64,000 nucleotides of DNA from Rhinopithecus roxellana (GCF_007565055.1 NC_044554.1:137763463-137827462); one strand, 5' to 3'; numbered from the stretch's first letter, positions 46,919 to 60,122 are shown. Translations and numbers: made by a program. The notes: a model not told the origin generated them from the letters alone.

Positions 46919-49900
46919 ATGGCAGGAACAAGTTCACACATAACAATATTAACCTTAAATGTAAATGGACTAAATGCTCCAATTAAAAGACACAGACTGG
47001 CAAACTGGATAAAGAGTCAAGACCCATCAGTCTGCTGTATTCAGGAGACCCATCTCACATGCAGAGACATACATAGGCTCAAAATAAAGGGATGGAGGAA
47101 GATCTACCAAGCAAATGGAGAACAAAAAAAAGCAGGGGTTGCAATCCTAGTCTCTGATAAAACAGACTTTAAACCATCAAAGATCAAAAGAGACAAAGAA
47201 GGCCATTACATAATGGTAAAGGGATCAATTCAACAGGAAGAGCTAACTCTCCTAAATATATATGCACCCAATACAGGAGCACCCAGATTCATAAAGCAAG
47301 TCCTTAGGGACTTACAAAGAGACTTAGACTCCCATACAATAATAATGGGAGACTTCAACACTCCACTGTCAACATTAGACAGATCACGAGACAGAAAGTT
47401 AACAAGGATATCCAGGAATTGAACTCATCTCTGCACCAAGCGGACCTAATAGACATCTATAGAACTCTCCACCCCAAATCAACAGAATATACATTCTTCT
47501 CAGCACCACATCGCACTTATTCCAAAATTGACCACATAATTGGAAGTAAAGCACTCCTCAGCAAATGTACAAGAACAGAAATTATAACAAACTGTCTCTC
47601 AGACCACAGTGCAATCAAACTAGAACTCAGGACTAAGAAACTCAATCAAAACCACTCAACTACATGGAAACTGAACAACCTGCTCCTAAATGACTACTGG
47701 GTACATAACGAAATGAAAGCGGAAATAAAGATGTTCTTTGAAACCAATGAGAACAAAGATAAAACATACCAGAATCTCTGGGACACATTTAAAACAGTGT
47801 GTAGAGGGAAATTTATAGCACTAAATGCCCACAAGAGAAAGCAGGAAAGATCTAAAATTGACACTCTAACATCACAATTAAAAGAACTAGAGAGGCAAGA
47901 GCAAACACATTCAAAAGCTAGCAGAAGGCAAGAAATAACTAAGATCAGAGCAGAACTGAAGGAGATAGAGACACAAAAAACCCTCCAAAAAATCAATGAA
48001 TCCAGGAGTTGGTTTTTTGAAAAGATCAACAAAATTGACAGACCGCTAGCAAGGCTAATAAAGAGGAAAAGAGAGAGGAATCAAATAGACGCAATAAAAA
48101 ATGATAAAGGGGATATCACCACTGACCCCACAGAAATACAAACAACCATCAGAGAATACTATAAACGCCTCTACGCAAATCAACTAGAAAATCTAGAAGA
48201 AATGGATAATTTCCTGGACACTTACACTCTCCCAAGGCTAAACCAGGAAGAAGTTGAATCCCTAAATAGACCAATAGCAGGCTCTGAAATTGAGGCAACA
48301 ATTAATAGCCTACCCACCAAAAAAAGCCCAGGACCAGATGGATTCACAGCTGAATTCTACCAGAGGTACAAGGAGGAGCTGGTACCATTCCTTCTGAAAC
48401 TATTCCAATCAATAGAAAAAGAGGGAATCCTCCCTAACTCATTTTATGAGGCCACCATCATCCTGATACCAAAGCCTGATACCAAAAAAAGAGAATTTTA
48501 GACCAATATCCCTGATGAACATCAATGTAAAAATTCTCAATAAAATACTGGCAAACCGGATTCAGCAGCACATCAAAAAGCTTATCCACCATGATCAAGT
48601 GGGCTTCATCCCTGGGATGCAAGGCTGGTTCAACATTCACAAATCAATAAACGTAATCCAGCATATAAACAGAACCAAAGACAAGAACTACATGATTATC
48701 TCAATAGATGCAGAAAAGGCTTTTGACAAAATTCAACAGCCCTTCATGCTAAAAACGCTCAATAAATTCGGTATTGATGGAACGTACCTCAAAATAATAA
48801 GAGCTATTTATGACAAACACACCACTAATATCATTCTGAATGGGCAAAAACTGGAAAATTTCCCTTTGAAAACTGGCACAAGACAGGGATGCCCTCTCTC
48901 ACCACTCCTATTCAACATAGTGTTGGAAGTTCTGGCTAGGGCAATCAGGCAAGAGAAAGAAATCAAGGGTATCCAGTTAGGAAAAGAAGAAGTCAAATTG
49001 TCCCTGTTTGCAGATGACATGATTGTATATTTAGAAAACCCCATCGTCTCAGCCCAAAATCTCCTTAAGCTGATAAGTAACTTCAGCAAAGTCTCAGGAT
49101 ACAAAATTAATGTGCAAAAATCACAAGCATTCTTATACACCAGTAACAGACAAGCAGAGAGCCAAATCAGGAATGAACTTCCATTCACAATTGCTTCAAA
49201 GAGAATCAAATACCTAGGAATCCAGCTTACAAGGGATGTAAAGGACCTCTTCAAGGAGAACTACAAACCACTGCTCAGTGAAATCAAAGAGGACACAAAC
49301 AAATGGAAGAACATACCATGCTCATGGATAGGAAGAATCAATATCGTGAAAATGGCCATACTTCCCAAGGTTATTTATAGATTCAATGCCATCCCCATCA
49401 AGCTACCAATGAGTTTCTTCACAGAATTGGAAAAAACTGCTTTAAAGTTCATACGGAACCAAAAAAGAGCCCGCATTGCCAAGACAATCCTAAGTCAAAA
49501 GGACAAAGCTGGAGGCGTCACGCTACCTGACTTCAAACTATACTACAAGGCTACAGTAACCAAAACAGCATGGTACTGGTACCAAAACAGAGATATAGAC
49601 CAATGGAACAGAACAGAGTCCTCAGAAATAATACCGCACATCTACAGCCATCTGATCTTTGACAAACCTGACAGAAACAAGAAATGGAGAAAGGATTCCC
49701 TATTTAATAAATGGTGCTGGGAAAACTGGCTAGCCATAAGTAGAAAGCTGAAACTGGATCCTTTCCTTACCCCTTATACGAAGATTAATTCAAGATGGAT
49801 TAGAGACTTAAATGTTAGACCTAATACCATAAAAACCCTAGAAGAAAATCTAGGTAGTACCATTCAGGACATAGGCATGGGCAAGGACTTCATGTCTAAA

Positions 49901-50737
49901 ACACCAAAAGCAACGGCAACAAAAGCAAAAATTGACAAATGGGATCTAATTAAACTAAAGAGCTTCTGCACAGCAAAAGAAACTACCATCAGAGTGAACA
50001 GGCAACCTACAGAATGGGAGAAAATTTTTGCAACCTACTCATCTGACAAAGGGCTAATATCCAGAATCTACAAAGAACTCAAACAAATATACAAGAAAAA
50101 AGCAAAAAACCCCATCAAAAAGTGGGCAAAGGATATGAACAGACATTTCTCAAAAGAAGACATTCATACAACCAACAGACACATGAAAAAATGCTCATCA
50201 TCACTGGCCATCAGAGAAATGCAAATCAAAACCACAATGAGATACCATCTCACACCAGTTAGAATGGCAATCATTAAGAAGTCAGGAAACAACAGGTGTT
50301 GGAGAGGATGTGGAGAAATAGGAACACTTTTACACTGTTGGTGGGATTGTAAACTAGTTCAACCATTATGGAAAACAGTATGGTGATTCCTCAAGGATCT
50401 AGAACTAGATGTACCATATGACCCAGCCATCCCACTACTGGGTATATACCCAAAGGATTATAAATTATTCTACTACAAAGACACATGCACACGTATGTTT
50501 ATTGCAGCACTATTCACAATAGCAAAGACTTGGAATCAACCCAAATGTCCATCTGTGACAGACTGGATTAAGAAACTGTGGCACATATACACCATGGAAT
50601 ACTATGCAGCCATAAAAAAGGATGAGTTTGCGTCCTTTGTAGGGACATGGATGCAGCTGGAAACCATCATTCTTAGCAAACTATCACAAGAAGAGAAAAC
50701 CAAACACCGCATGTTCTCACTCATAGGTGGGAACTGA
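46919..50737 (+). pseudogene. L1 ORF2 (endonuclease-reverse transcriptase), 3 lesions
   Basis: ORF2p normally has about 1275 residues: APE-type endonuclease, RT, and a C-terminal Cys-rich domain. Visible here: endonuclease start MAGTSSHITILTLNVNG with N14 and the QETHL Glu, MGDFN, SKIDHI and SDHSA motifs; RT with QGCPLSPLLFNIV and FADD (49007-49018); Cys-rich CWRGCGEIG...HCWWDC. Lesions: one base missing near 47384-47386 (frame ends at 47422); one extra A in the run 48484-48490 plus a small in-frame loss just before it (stop 48499-48501); and a CGA-to-TGA-type nonsense at 50384-50386, after which the same frame stays open to 50737. Catalytic residues survive but on separate frames. Confidence 0.95.
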
Positions 50738-50990
50738 ACAATGAGATCACTTGGACGCGGGAAGGGGAACATCACACACTGGGGCCTATCATGGGGAGGG
50801 GAGAGGAGGGAGGGATTGCATTGGGGAGTTATACATGATATAAATGATGAATTGATGGGTGCTGACGAGTTGATGGGTGCAGCACACCAACATGGCATAA
50901 GTATACATATGTAACAAACCTGCACGTTATGCACATGTACCCTAGAACTTAAAGTATAATAAAATAAAATAAAATAAAATAAAATAAAAT
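50738..50990 (+). other. L1 3' UTR and (AAAAT)n tail
   Basis: Contains a G-rich purine block at about 50793-50814, the 18-bp tandem pair gatgaattgatgggtgct/gacgagttgatgggtgca (50846-50881), 'aacaaacctgcacgttatgc' and 'accctagaacttaaagtata'. The tail is patterned AAAAT rather than pure A. Confidence 0.93.
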
Positions 50991-51004
50991 AAAAATGTTA
51001 TTTA

Positions 51005-51110
51005 ACATTTTTAAAATGTTATTTTACGTATTTTAAATGTTATTTCACATATTTTAAATATGTTATTTCACATATTTCAAATATGTTATTTCACATTTTA
51101 TATAATTTTA
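51005..51110. repeat. AT-rich tandem repeat at the L1 target
   Basis: Imperfect copies of 'atgttatttcacatatttta', about 20-22 bases each. Related words (taacatatgttatttaacat) occur on the other side of the L1 (44738-44811), so the L1 inserted into this repeat. Confidence 0.8.
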
Positions 51111-52434
51111 CACACATAATGTGCATTAACTAAGTGGTGTTAGAAGTTATACTCTGGAGTTGCCTACACTTGCTATTTGCATTAGAAATTAGTGCAAAGA
51201 ATCCTCAAACTTCCCACAAAAAACGGACAAGCTCAGTTGTATGTAAACATAAATAAGGTCAAGGAAAATCTTGTAGAATACTTTGATTAAATGAAGACTC
51301 TCTCAACCTCCTGAAGTGACATGTAAACAGTAAAAAGCCCCTGTGACAAGCCAAACAATTTAGATCCTGTTTCATCTGCCATATGAATTCAATTTTGTCT
51401 CCACTTTGAAGAATTAAAGTCCCCTAAAGTTAAAATCTCTTCATGCTCCTCATCATATTTTCTCCTTCAAGCAGAAATTACAATTCCTTTAAAGAAAAAA
51501 TTACAAGTACAGAAAGGAATCCTAAGTTACTTGCCCTGATGTTTTCCTAGGAAATATAAAGATGTGAGACAGCTGATCATTGTCCAGCCACTGTTTGTAA
51601 ACCTGTTATTGCTGCTGTGTCTTCCGGACATTGTTAGAACGTATGTACGATTTGATGCCAAGTAGTATTGAGTGTCATTCTGCTCCTTCAGGGGATTTGA
51701 AGGTGAGGGAAATTATCAATCTGCAATGTCCTTGCCCTACCGCAGTGCGAATCTGTGGAGGATTGTTGTTTGTATATTTTGAAGGGCCAGCTCTAAAGTA
51801 CATAGTCTGTAAAATTGAGTTGACTTATTATTTTAAAATTCTGAAACAGGTTGGAAATATGAATGAGGAAGAAGATGACTATACATTTTAAATAACAGAA
51901 TTAAATATCAAATCTAACTTTTTGTAGAACACATAATAAAATATACAAGAAAACTCATAATAAATGCCACAAAGTATTGGAACTAATTGAATTAGGCAAA
52001 TATACAAATTGAGATTTTGTATAGTGTTTAGAGACTATAATTTTTCTCCTCTTAATTATAGCAAATTCTGCTGTGTCAGAATGAGTAAAATGAACACCTG
52101 GTCTTGAGTGGGAATGCATTTCATTACTAACATGTGTTAGTATTATGCTTGTTATTTACAAGCCTTCTTGGGAACAGTCAATTGTGAAACTTATACACAT
52201 TCCTTTATGTCAGGTCACTATGATAAACAAGTTCAAGAGAGTTCAAGAATGACTTTATGTATGATTTATGGAATATCATATTTCCTCATTAAATTATAAG
52301 TTGAAATCCCCCAATATTCTAAAGAAATTAAGCATTAGTCATGCAGTCTTATGTAGGCATATCTCCCATAACTATGATCCAAAAGTGATTTGCAGTTTGC
52401 TAGAATCATTCAAAGCTGTATTCTTCAAAATACT
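51111..52434. other. Unassigned sequence
   Basis: No recognised gene or repeat; the 86-codon frame at 51631-51891 has no domain I know. Confidence 0.4.
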
Positions 52435-52716
52435 GGCCGGGCATGGTGGCTCACTCCTGTAATCCCAGCAGTCTGGAAGGCCGAGGCAGGTGGATCGCTT
52501 GAGGTCAGGAGTTTGAGTCCAGCCAGGCCAACATGGTTAAACCCAGTCTCTACTAAAAACACAAAAATGAGCCGGCTGTGGTGGCGGGTGCCTGTTTTCC
52601 TGGCTACTCGGGAGGCTGAGGCAGGAGAATCACTTGAACCCAGGAGATGGAGGTTGCAGCGAACTGGGATTGTGCCCCTGTATTCCAGCCTGGGTGACAA
52701 AGCGAGACTCCGTCTC
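52435..52716 (+). mobile_element. Alu (sense), AluS-like
   Basis: 'ggccgggcatggtggctcac' through 'gcgagactccgtctcaaaaa', with an (AAAATT)n-type tail to about 52760. Almost complete. The long frames on both strands over it are Alu-derived. Confidence 0.95.
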
Positions 52717-52760
52717 AAAAAAATTAAAATTAAAATTAAATTAAAATTAAAAATTGAAAA

Positions 52761-54509
52761 ATTGAAATCAATGAATTTGAATTTTCAATGTAAAATATAT
52801 TTTTGGTGGCCCTAAAACGTTACTCTTCAGATTATTTTACTTAAAAGACATTAAAACCAAAATATTTTAATTGGTTGTTATCATATGTTACTATGTTAGG
52901 GTAATTGTTAAACTAATAGAATTTATTCCAAACTTTTAGTCTATGTCTATTTAGATACAAGTAAAAAGTTTAAGAGACTGGTGCAAATGGAAAATGAAAA
53001 GCAGTCATGAATTAATGGAACCTTTATGGGGTACAAATCATGAAATTCTAAGTTAATCTCATTTCACTTTAGATCTAAGATCGAGTATGCTGGAATTTCT
53101 AATAGCTACCTTAAAAAATAAGTGGGAGAAACATCAATACTAAACATGCAACATTAACTAAACTCTGTATCAGTTTGCTGTATAAATGATATTTTTATAT
53201 ATAAAGCTTTATATTACAGCTTTTCTACACTAAAACATAGTGTATTCTGACTTTTCTTTCAATTTCATGAAACACTCCAGGTTTTTTATACCATTATGTC
53301 CTGTAGAAATACAAAGAAAAGGTGATGTGAAGAAACATTCGGGTAAATAAACATTAGTTGTTTATTCAACATTTAAACCAATATTTATGTGCCTCCCATG
53401 TTCACTGCTTTCCTAGGAACATTTGTTTTTGCACTAAAGCACAAGTGATATTGGATGTTAAACACTACTGATGTTCCTACAGCAAAATGGAATGTATTCA
53501 AACATGTTAAATGTATTCAACAAATACAGATGGCTAAAAATCCTATACCATATTATAAATTGAAATGCAATATGCATACACTTGTCCCATATCAATAGGT
53601 ATAGTTTATTGTTATGTCTTTTCAAAATTGAGTCACATAATGGAATTATATATTTCAATATGTACCACAATGTGCAGTATAATAATCTCTACAGAGTTAG
53701 AACAAACCAAGAATTGTAGCAGAAATTGTATGAGCTGCCTACTTTTTGTCCTTTCCTTTTTGTTCATAATGTGGTCAGCAAATCCCTATTTATTTTCATC
53801 AGTCTAATCTTTAACAAACAAGATTCATAGTCATGAAATTTTATATATTTCATATTTACATTTTATATCTATCCTAAGATGCCTCCCCCCTCCTACAGAG
53901 GTGTATTTTAATAAGAATCAAAGTCCTTTACAAGGGCTCATAAGTCTCTACATAACATGCTATTCCCCAACCACCATCCCATTCTCTGCTCATCGACCCT
54001 CCGACCTCACCCACTACTCTCCCTCTCACTCTGCCTCAGTCTATCCGAGTATAATAAAATATAGGGAGGAACCTCTAAATTTAAAATGTTTTATTTGGGA
54101 AGAATTGCAATTTGGGCAAATACACACTCAGACAAGGTGCAGTTGGTATGTCTGAAGAACAAAGAAAAGTTTGGAGATTTTATTAAAAGAAGAAATATTA
54201 TGTATCACTCTTCAAGAAAGTTCATTGCACTAGTAAAGTTTTGGGGAACTGGCAAGCTCTGGTTGATAAGTGACTGTGGTGGGTAAAACTGGTCTTAAAA
54301 GTTCCAGCAGGTTGTTTCAGTAACTATCAGACAACACGGGTTTCAGGTTCCAACAGGCCACTTCAGCAGTCAGACTTACAGAGCAGCCTTATTCTTGGAG
54401 CAGCAAGGTTATGTGCCTCGAGTGCTGTTTTTCCTCTGGCCTCTTGACTGTCTTAGGTAGTTATGACAAGAATGACCCAATTCATATGATCAAGTTTCAA
54501 AAATCCCAC
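52761..54509. other. Unassigned AT-rich sequence
   Basis: No confident feature. A weak antisense L2-like stretch may lie at 53350-53420 ('ttattcaacatttaaaccaa', 'tatttatgtgcctcccatgt'). Confidence 0.4.
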
Positions 54510-54910
54510 AAACCTTCCTGCTGTTTCTAAAACATGCCAGGAACATGATCATATTAGAGTATTTGTACTGCCTCTTCCCAAGCCCTGAAACTGTATTCCC
54601 AGATATCTACTTGGTAATTCCTGCACTCCAAGTCTTCACTCAAGTCTCACTTTTTAAAAATAAGGCCCATCTTTACCTCCTATTTTAATTATACCTCCGC
54701 TCCACTCATGCCTCTGTTCCCTCTTACTCTGCTTTGCTTATTCTTGCAAGAGCCCTGATCACTTTCTAACATTATTTATTATGCCTAATATTTACTGGCT
54801 GTTTCCTCCTGCTAGAATATGAACACTATATGGTCAGGGATCTTCATCTGTTTGGTCACTGCCTTATCCCAAGAGCTAACACAGAGCTACAAAAGATATG
54901 CCGTAATCTC
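54510..54910 (+). mobile_element. L2 LINE 3' end
   Basis: 'cttcactcaagtctcacttt', 'cctgatcactttctaacatt', 'tttactggctgtttcctcct', 'gctagaatatgaacactata', 'tggtcagggatcttcatctg', 'agctaacacagagctacaaa' reproduce the L2 3' order nearly to its end. Confidence 0.85.
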
Positions 54911-55114
54911 CATTTCATGACCAAAATCTAAACAAACGTTCATAAAGAAAAGTTAGATACTTTTTAAATGAGGCTTCCATTTCTATTTCTCTTGTCAAGA
55001 CATACCATATTAGATTTAAAAGTATTACCGTCAGGAGAAATAGCAATTAAAAAGCATAATAAATTAATTATAATGTCATATAAATCATTTGTAATAGAAA
55101 TCATTAAATGGCTT

Positions 55115-55310
55115 CTGATATCAGATCATCTGGTTTCTAATTCCAAATCAACTGATTTGTTGCATGACCTTGGGCCAGTCACTTAACATCTCTGTGTCTC
55201 TGTTTCCTCATTAGTATTATGTAAATAGTAATAGTACCTACTTAATAGTGTTGTTATGACAATCAAAGCAGAAATAATAAGTACTATATAAGTGTTAGCC
55301 GGTAGTAGTA
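55115..55310 (+). mobile_element. MIR SINE
   Basis: 'catgaccttgggccagtcac', 'ttaacatctctgtgtctctg', 'tttcctcattagtattatgt', 'aatagtacctacttaatagt', 'gttgttatgacaatcaaagc', 'ataagtactatataagtgtt': the MIR core and 3' region in order. One of the clearest ancient SINEs in the window; followed by a small (GTA)n. Confidence 0.9.
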
Positions 55311-56029
55311 GTAGTAGCTATAGCTATAGCAGGAGCAGCAGATTTCTTAACAAATATTTAGAGTGGTTGAGTATCTTTCTATATGGACACCTCTAATCAA
55401 GGCAAAATGTACTAATTTGTTTCACATATGAAATATATACATAATAGTAACTCATGAAATTTCTAATGGTTTTTATAATTATCCTAATAATCTTTCTCTC
55501 AACAGAACTATACAGATATGTAAAGAACATAAAACACTTAGAGACTTAAAATTACCTTTTAAAACTCCCATGCCTGCAGCTAAAATCACATATAAATTAT
55601 CCTAACCACATGCAATTCATTTAATATGTATTTAAATATAAATTGATATATTACTCATAAATGTGTACCTTATTTTAATGTTACCATTCAGGTTTTTGAT
55701 AAATATTTATTGCTTACAGCTTATAGCCTCTCTTCTCTAGTTTTTTGCTATGATAATGTTATTAATTCCTCTTTGGGTCTATCTGTCACCCTGAATCACT
55801 ATAGGGAATAAATAAGATTTATATTTCAATGATGTATAGGAATCTGGAGCAAGTTTAATTAAAAATAAGTTAAAAGATAATGTAGTTAGTCTGCATAAGG
55901 TAGTAAATGTGAGGATATCAATTACAATTAGTTAATCTGAATTCAATATTTTAACACAAACTTAAAATTTAAAACATATTTTTTGAAGTATAGATAAAAG
56001 TGTGACTTTTCATTTAAGCATATATTATC
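55311..56029. other. Unassigned AT-rich sequence
   Basis: Nothing recognised. Confidence 0.4.
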
Positions 56030-56102
56030 AGTTGAATAGTGTATCACCAAAAAGATATGTTAAAGTTTTACCTCCCAATATCACAGAATGTGATCTTATT
56101 TG
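56030..56102 (+). mobile_element. MLT1-type LTR, left part (split by L1)
   Basis: 'gttgaatagtgtatcaccaa' ... 'ttaaagttttacctcccaat' ... 'cacagaatgtgatcttattt'. It continues at 62684 after the L1. The last 16 bases, aatgtgatcttatttg, are the left TSD. Confidence 0.75.
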
Positions 56103-56256
56103 TTATTTTTTAAATTTATTTTATTTTTTTATTTCAATAGGCTTTTTGGGGAAAAAGTGGTGTTTGGTTATATGAATAAGTTCTTTAGTGGTGATTTCTG
56201 AGATTTTAGTGCTCCCATCACTGGAGCAGTGTACACTGTATGCAATCTGTAGTCTT

Positions 56257-59200
56257 TTATCCCTCAGCCCCCTCCCACCCTTTCCTCTGAGTCCCTGAAG
56301 TCAAATGTATCATTCTTATGCTTTTGTGTCCTCTTAACTTAGCTCCCACAGTGAGAACATAACGATGTTTGGTTTTCCATTCCTGAGTTACTTCCCTTAG
56401 AACAATAGTCTCCAATTCCATCCAGCTTGCTGCAAATGCCATTATTTTGTTCCTTTTTATGGCTAAGTAGTAGTCCATAGTATATATATTACATTTTATT
56501 TATCTGCTCATTGATTCATGGCCATTTGGGCTGGTTCCATATTTTTGCAATTACAAATTGTGCTACAATAAATATGTGTGTTCAAGTATCTTTTTCATAT
56601 AATGATTTTCTTTCCTCTTGGTATATACCTAGTAGCAGGATTGCTGTATCAAATGGTAGATCCACTTTTAGTTCTTTAAGGAATCTCCATACTGTTTTCC
56701 ACAGTGGTTGTACTTGTTTAAAATCCCACCAAAGTGTAAAAGTGTTCCCTTCTCACCACATCCACACCAACATCTGTTACTTTTTTATTATAACCATTTT
56801 TCCAGAAGTGAAGTGGTATTGCATTGTGGTTTTGATTTTCATTTCCCTGATCATTAGTGATGTTGAGAATTTTTCTGTATGCTTGTTTGTCATTTGGTAT
56901 ATCTTCTTTTGAGAATTGTCTATTCAGGTCTTTAGCTCACTTTTTGATGGAATTGCTTTTTTTTTTTTTTTTTTTTTTTCTTGCTGATTTGTTTGAGTTC
57001 TTTGTAGATGCTGGCTATTAGTCCTTTGTCAGGTGTATAGATTGTGAAGATTTTCTCCCACTCTGTGGATTGACTGTTAACTCTGCTGATTATATATTTT
57101 GCTGTGCAGAAGCTTTTTAGTTTAAGTCCCATCTATTTTTCTTTGTTTTTGTTGCATTTCCTTTTGGGTTTCTGGTCATAAAGTCTTTGCCTGAGCCAAT
57201 GTCTACAAGGATTTTCCAATGTTGTCTTCTAGAATCTTTATGGTTTCAGATCTTACATTTAAGCCTTTTTTTCATCTTGAGTTGATTTTTGTATAAGGTG
57301 AGAGATGAGGATCCAATTTAATTCTCCTACATGTGGCTCGCCAATTATCCCAGCACCATTTGTTGAAAATAGAGTGTCATTTCCCCGCTTTATGTTTTTG
57401 GTTGCTTTGTGGAAAATCAGTTGGCTGTAAGTATATGGCTTTATTTCTGGGTTTTCTATTTTGTTCCATTGGTCTATGTGCCTATTTTAATACCAGTACC
57501 ATGCTGCTTTGGTGACTATGCCCTTATAGTATAGTTTGCAGTCAGGTAATGTGATGCCTCCATATTTGTTCCTTTTGCTTAGTCTTGCTTTGGCTCTGCA
57601 GGTTCCTTTCTGGTTCCATAAGAATTTTAGGATTTTTTTTTCTCGTTATTTGAAGAATGATGGTGGGATTTGGATGGGAATTGCTTTAAATTTGTAGATT
57701 GCTTTTGGCAGTATGGTCATTTTCTCAATATTGATTCTACCCATCCATAAGCATGGGATGTGTTTCCATTTGTTTGTGTCATCTATGACTTCTTTCAGCA
57801 GAGCTTTGTAGTTTTCACTGCAGGGTCGTTCACCTCCTTCATTAGGTATATTCCTAAGTATTTTATTAATTTTATTTTTTATTTTATTTTATTTTATTTT
57901 TATAGCCATTGCAAAGGGATTTGAGTTCTTGATTTGATTCTCAGCTTGGTCATTGTTGGTGTACAGCAGAGCTACTGATTTGTTTATATTAATTTTGTAT
58001 AATGAAACTTTACTGAATTTATTTACCAGTTCTAGGAGCTTTTTGGATAAGTCTTTAGGGTTTTCTAGGTATACAATCATATCATCAGCAAACAGGGAGA
58101 GTTTGACTTCCTTTTTACTGATTTGGATGTCCTATATTTCTTTCTCTTGTCTGATTGCTCTGACTAGGACTTCCAGGACTATGCTGAATAGAAGTGGTGA
58201 GAGTGGGCATCCTTGTCTTGTTCCAGTTCTCAGGAAGGATGCTTTCAACTTTTTCCCATTCACTACAATGTTGGCTGTGGGTTTGTCATAGATGGCTTTT
58301 ATTGTCTTAAGGTATGTCCATTCTATGCTGATTTTGCTGAGGGTTTTAATCATAAAGTGATGCTAGATTTTGTCAAATGCTTTTTCTGAATTTATTGAGA
58401 TGATCATATCATTTTTGGTTTTAATTCTGTTTGTGGTGTATCATATTTATCGACTTACAATGTTAAACTATCCTGGCATCTCTGGTATGAAACCCATTTG
58501 ATTATGATGGATTATCTTTTTGATATGCTGTTGCATTCAATTTGCTAATATTTTGTTGAAGATTTTTGCGTCCTTGTTCATCAGGGATATTGGTCTGTGG
58601 TTTTCTCTTTTGTTATGTCCTTCCCTGGTTTTGGTGTTAGGGTGATACTGGCTTCATAGAATGATTTAAGGAGGATTCCCTCTTTCTCTATCTTTTGGAA
58701 TACTGTCAAAAGGATTGGTACCAATTCTTTGAATGTCTGATAGAATTCAGCTGTGAATCCATGTGGTCCTGTACTTTTTTTTTTTTTTTTTTTTTTTTGG
58801 CAATATTTTTATTACCGTTTCAATCTCGCTGCTTGTTATTGGTCTGTTAAGAGATTCTATATCTTCCTGGTTTAATCTAGGAGGGTTGTATATTTCCAGG
58901 AATTTATCTATCTTCTGTAGGTTTTCTAGTTTATGCACATAAAGATGTTCATAGTAACCTTGAATAATCTTTTGTATTTCTGTGGTATGAGTTGCAATAT
59001 CTCCCGTTTCATTTCTAACTGAAATTATTTGGATCTTTTCTCTTATTTTCTTAGTTAATCCCTAATGGTCTATCAATTTTATTTGTCTCTTCAAAAAAAC
59101 AGCTTTTTGTTTCATTTATCTTTTGTATTTTTTTGTTTGTTTCAATTTCACTTATTTCTGCTCTGGTCTTCATTATTTCTTTTCTTCTGCTGGGTTTGGG

Positions 59201-60120
59201 TTTGGATTATGCCTGTTTCTCCAGTTCTATGAGGTGTGACCTTAGATGTTTATTTGTGCTCTTTCAGACTTTTTGATGTAGGCATCTAATGCTATGAACT
59301 TTTCTCTTAGCAACACTTTTGCTATATCCCAGAGGTTTTGAGAGGTTGTGTCATTATTATCACTCAGTTCAAAGGATTTTTAAATTTCCATCTTGATTTC
59401 ATTGTTGACCCAATAATCATTTAGGAGAAGGTTATTTAATTTCCATGTACTTGCATTGGTTTTGAGGGTTCCTTTTGGAGTTGATTTCCAATTTTATTCC
59501 ACTGTGGTCTCAGAGAGTATTTAATATAATTTCAATTTTCTTAAATTCACTGAGACTTGTTTTGTGGCCTTTCATATGGTCTACCTTGGAGAATGTTCCA
59601 TGTGCTGATGAATAGAATGTATATTCTGCATTTGTTGGGTAGAAAGTTCTATAAATATCTTTTAAGTTCATTGGTTCTATTGTATAATTTAAGTCCGTTG
59701 TTTGTTTGTTGACTTTCGGTATTGATGACCTGTCTAGTGCTGTCAGTGGAGTACTGAAATCCCCCATTATTATTGTTTTGATGTCTATCTCATTTCTTAG
59801 GTCTAGCAGTAATTGTTTTATAAATTTGGGAGCTCCAGTGTTGTGTGCATATATATTTAGAATTATGATACTTTCCTGTTGGACTAGTATTTTCATCATT
59901 ATATACTTTTCCCTTTTTGTCTTTTTTAACTGCTGTTGCTTTAAAGTTTGTTTTGTCTGATATGAGAATAGCTACTCCTGCTTGCTTTTGGTGTCCATTT
60001 GCATGGAATATCTTTTTCCACTCCTTTACCTTAAGTTTATGTGAGTCCTTATGTGTTAGATGAGTCTCCTGAAGACAGCAGAAACTTGGTTGGTAAACTC
60101 TTCTCCATTCTTCCATTGTG
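56257..60120 (-). pseudogene. L1P ORF2 remnant
   Basis: Pieces on the minus strand: endonuclease (59790-60116, FCCLQETHL; 59510-59899, MGDFSTPL, where the MGDFN Asn is changed to Ser), RT (58132-58353, TGTRQGCPLSPLLFSIV; FADD as the complement of 58081-58092), the region C-terminal to RT (56932-57132) and the C-terminal end (56257-56478). Many stops and shifts separate them. An Alu sits at the 5' side of the gene. Non-functional. Confidence 0.9.
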
Positions 60121-60122
60121 TA

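Larger units (their letters stand above)
44812..50990 (+). mobile_element. Full-length L1 (L1PA/cercopithecoid type), ~6.2 kb
   Basis: A complete non-LTR retrotransposon: 5' UTR starting ggagcggagcaagatggccg, ORF1, a 63-base inter-ORF spacer (46856-46918), ORF2, 3' UTR and an (AAAAT)n tail at 50957-50990. A perfect 14-bp TSD, aaaaatgttattta (44798-44811 and 50991-51004), and a TT/AAAA-like target show insertion by target-primed reverse transcription. Divergence is low, but ORF1 and ORF2 contain frameshifts and stops, so it cannot supply both proteins. Its sequence, above all the 3' UTR, fits Old World monkey L1s better than human-specific ones (recalled knowledge). Confidence 0.97.
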
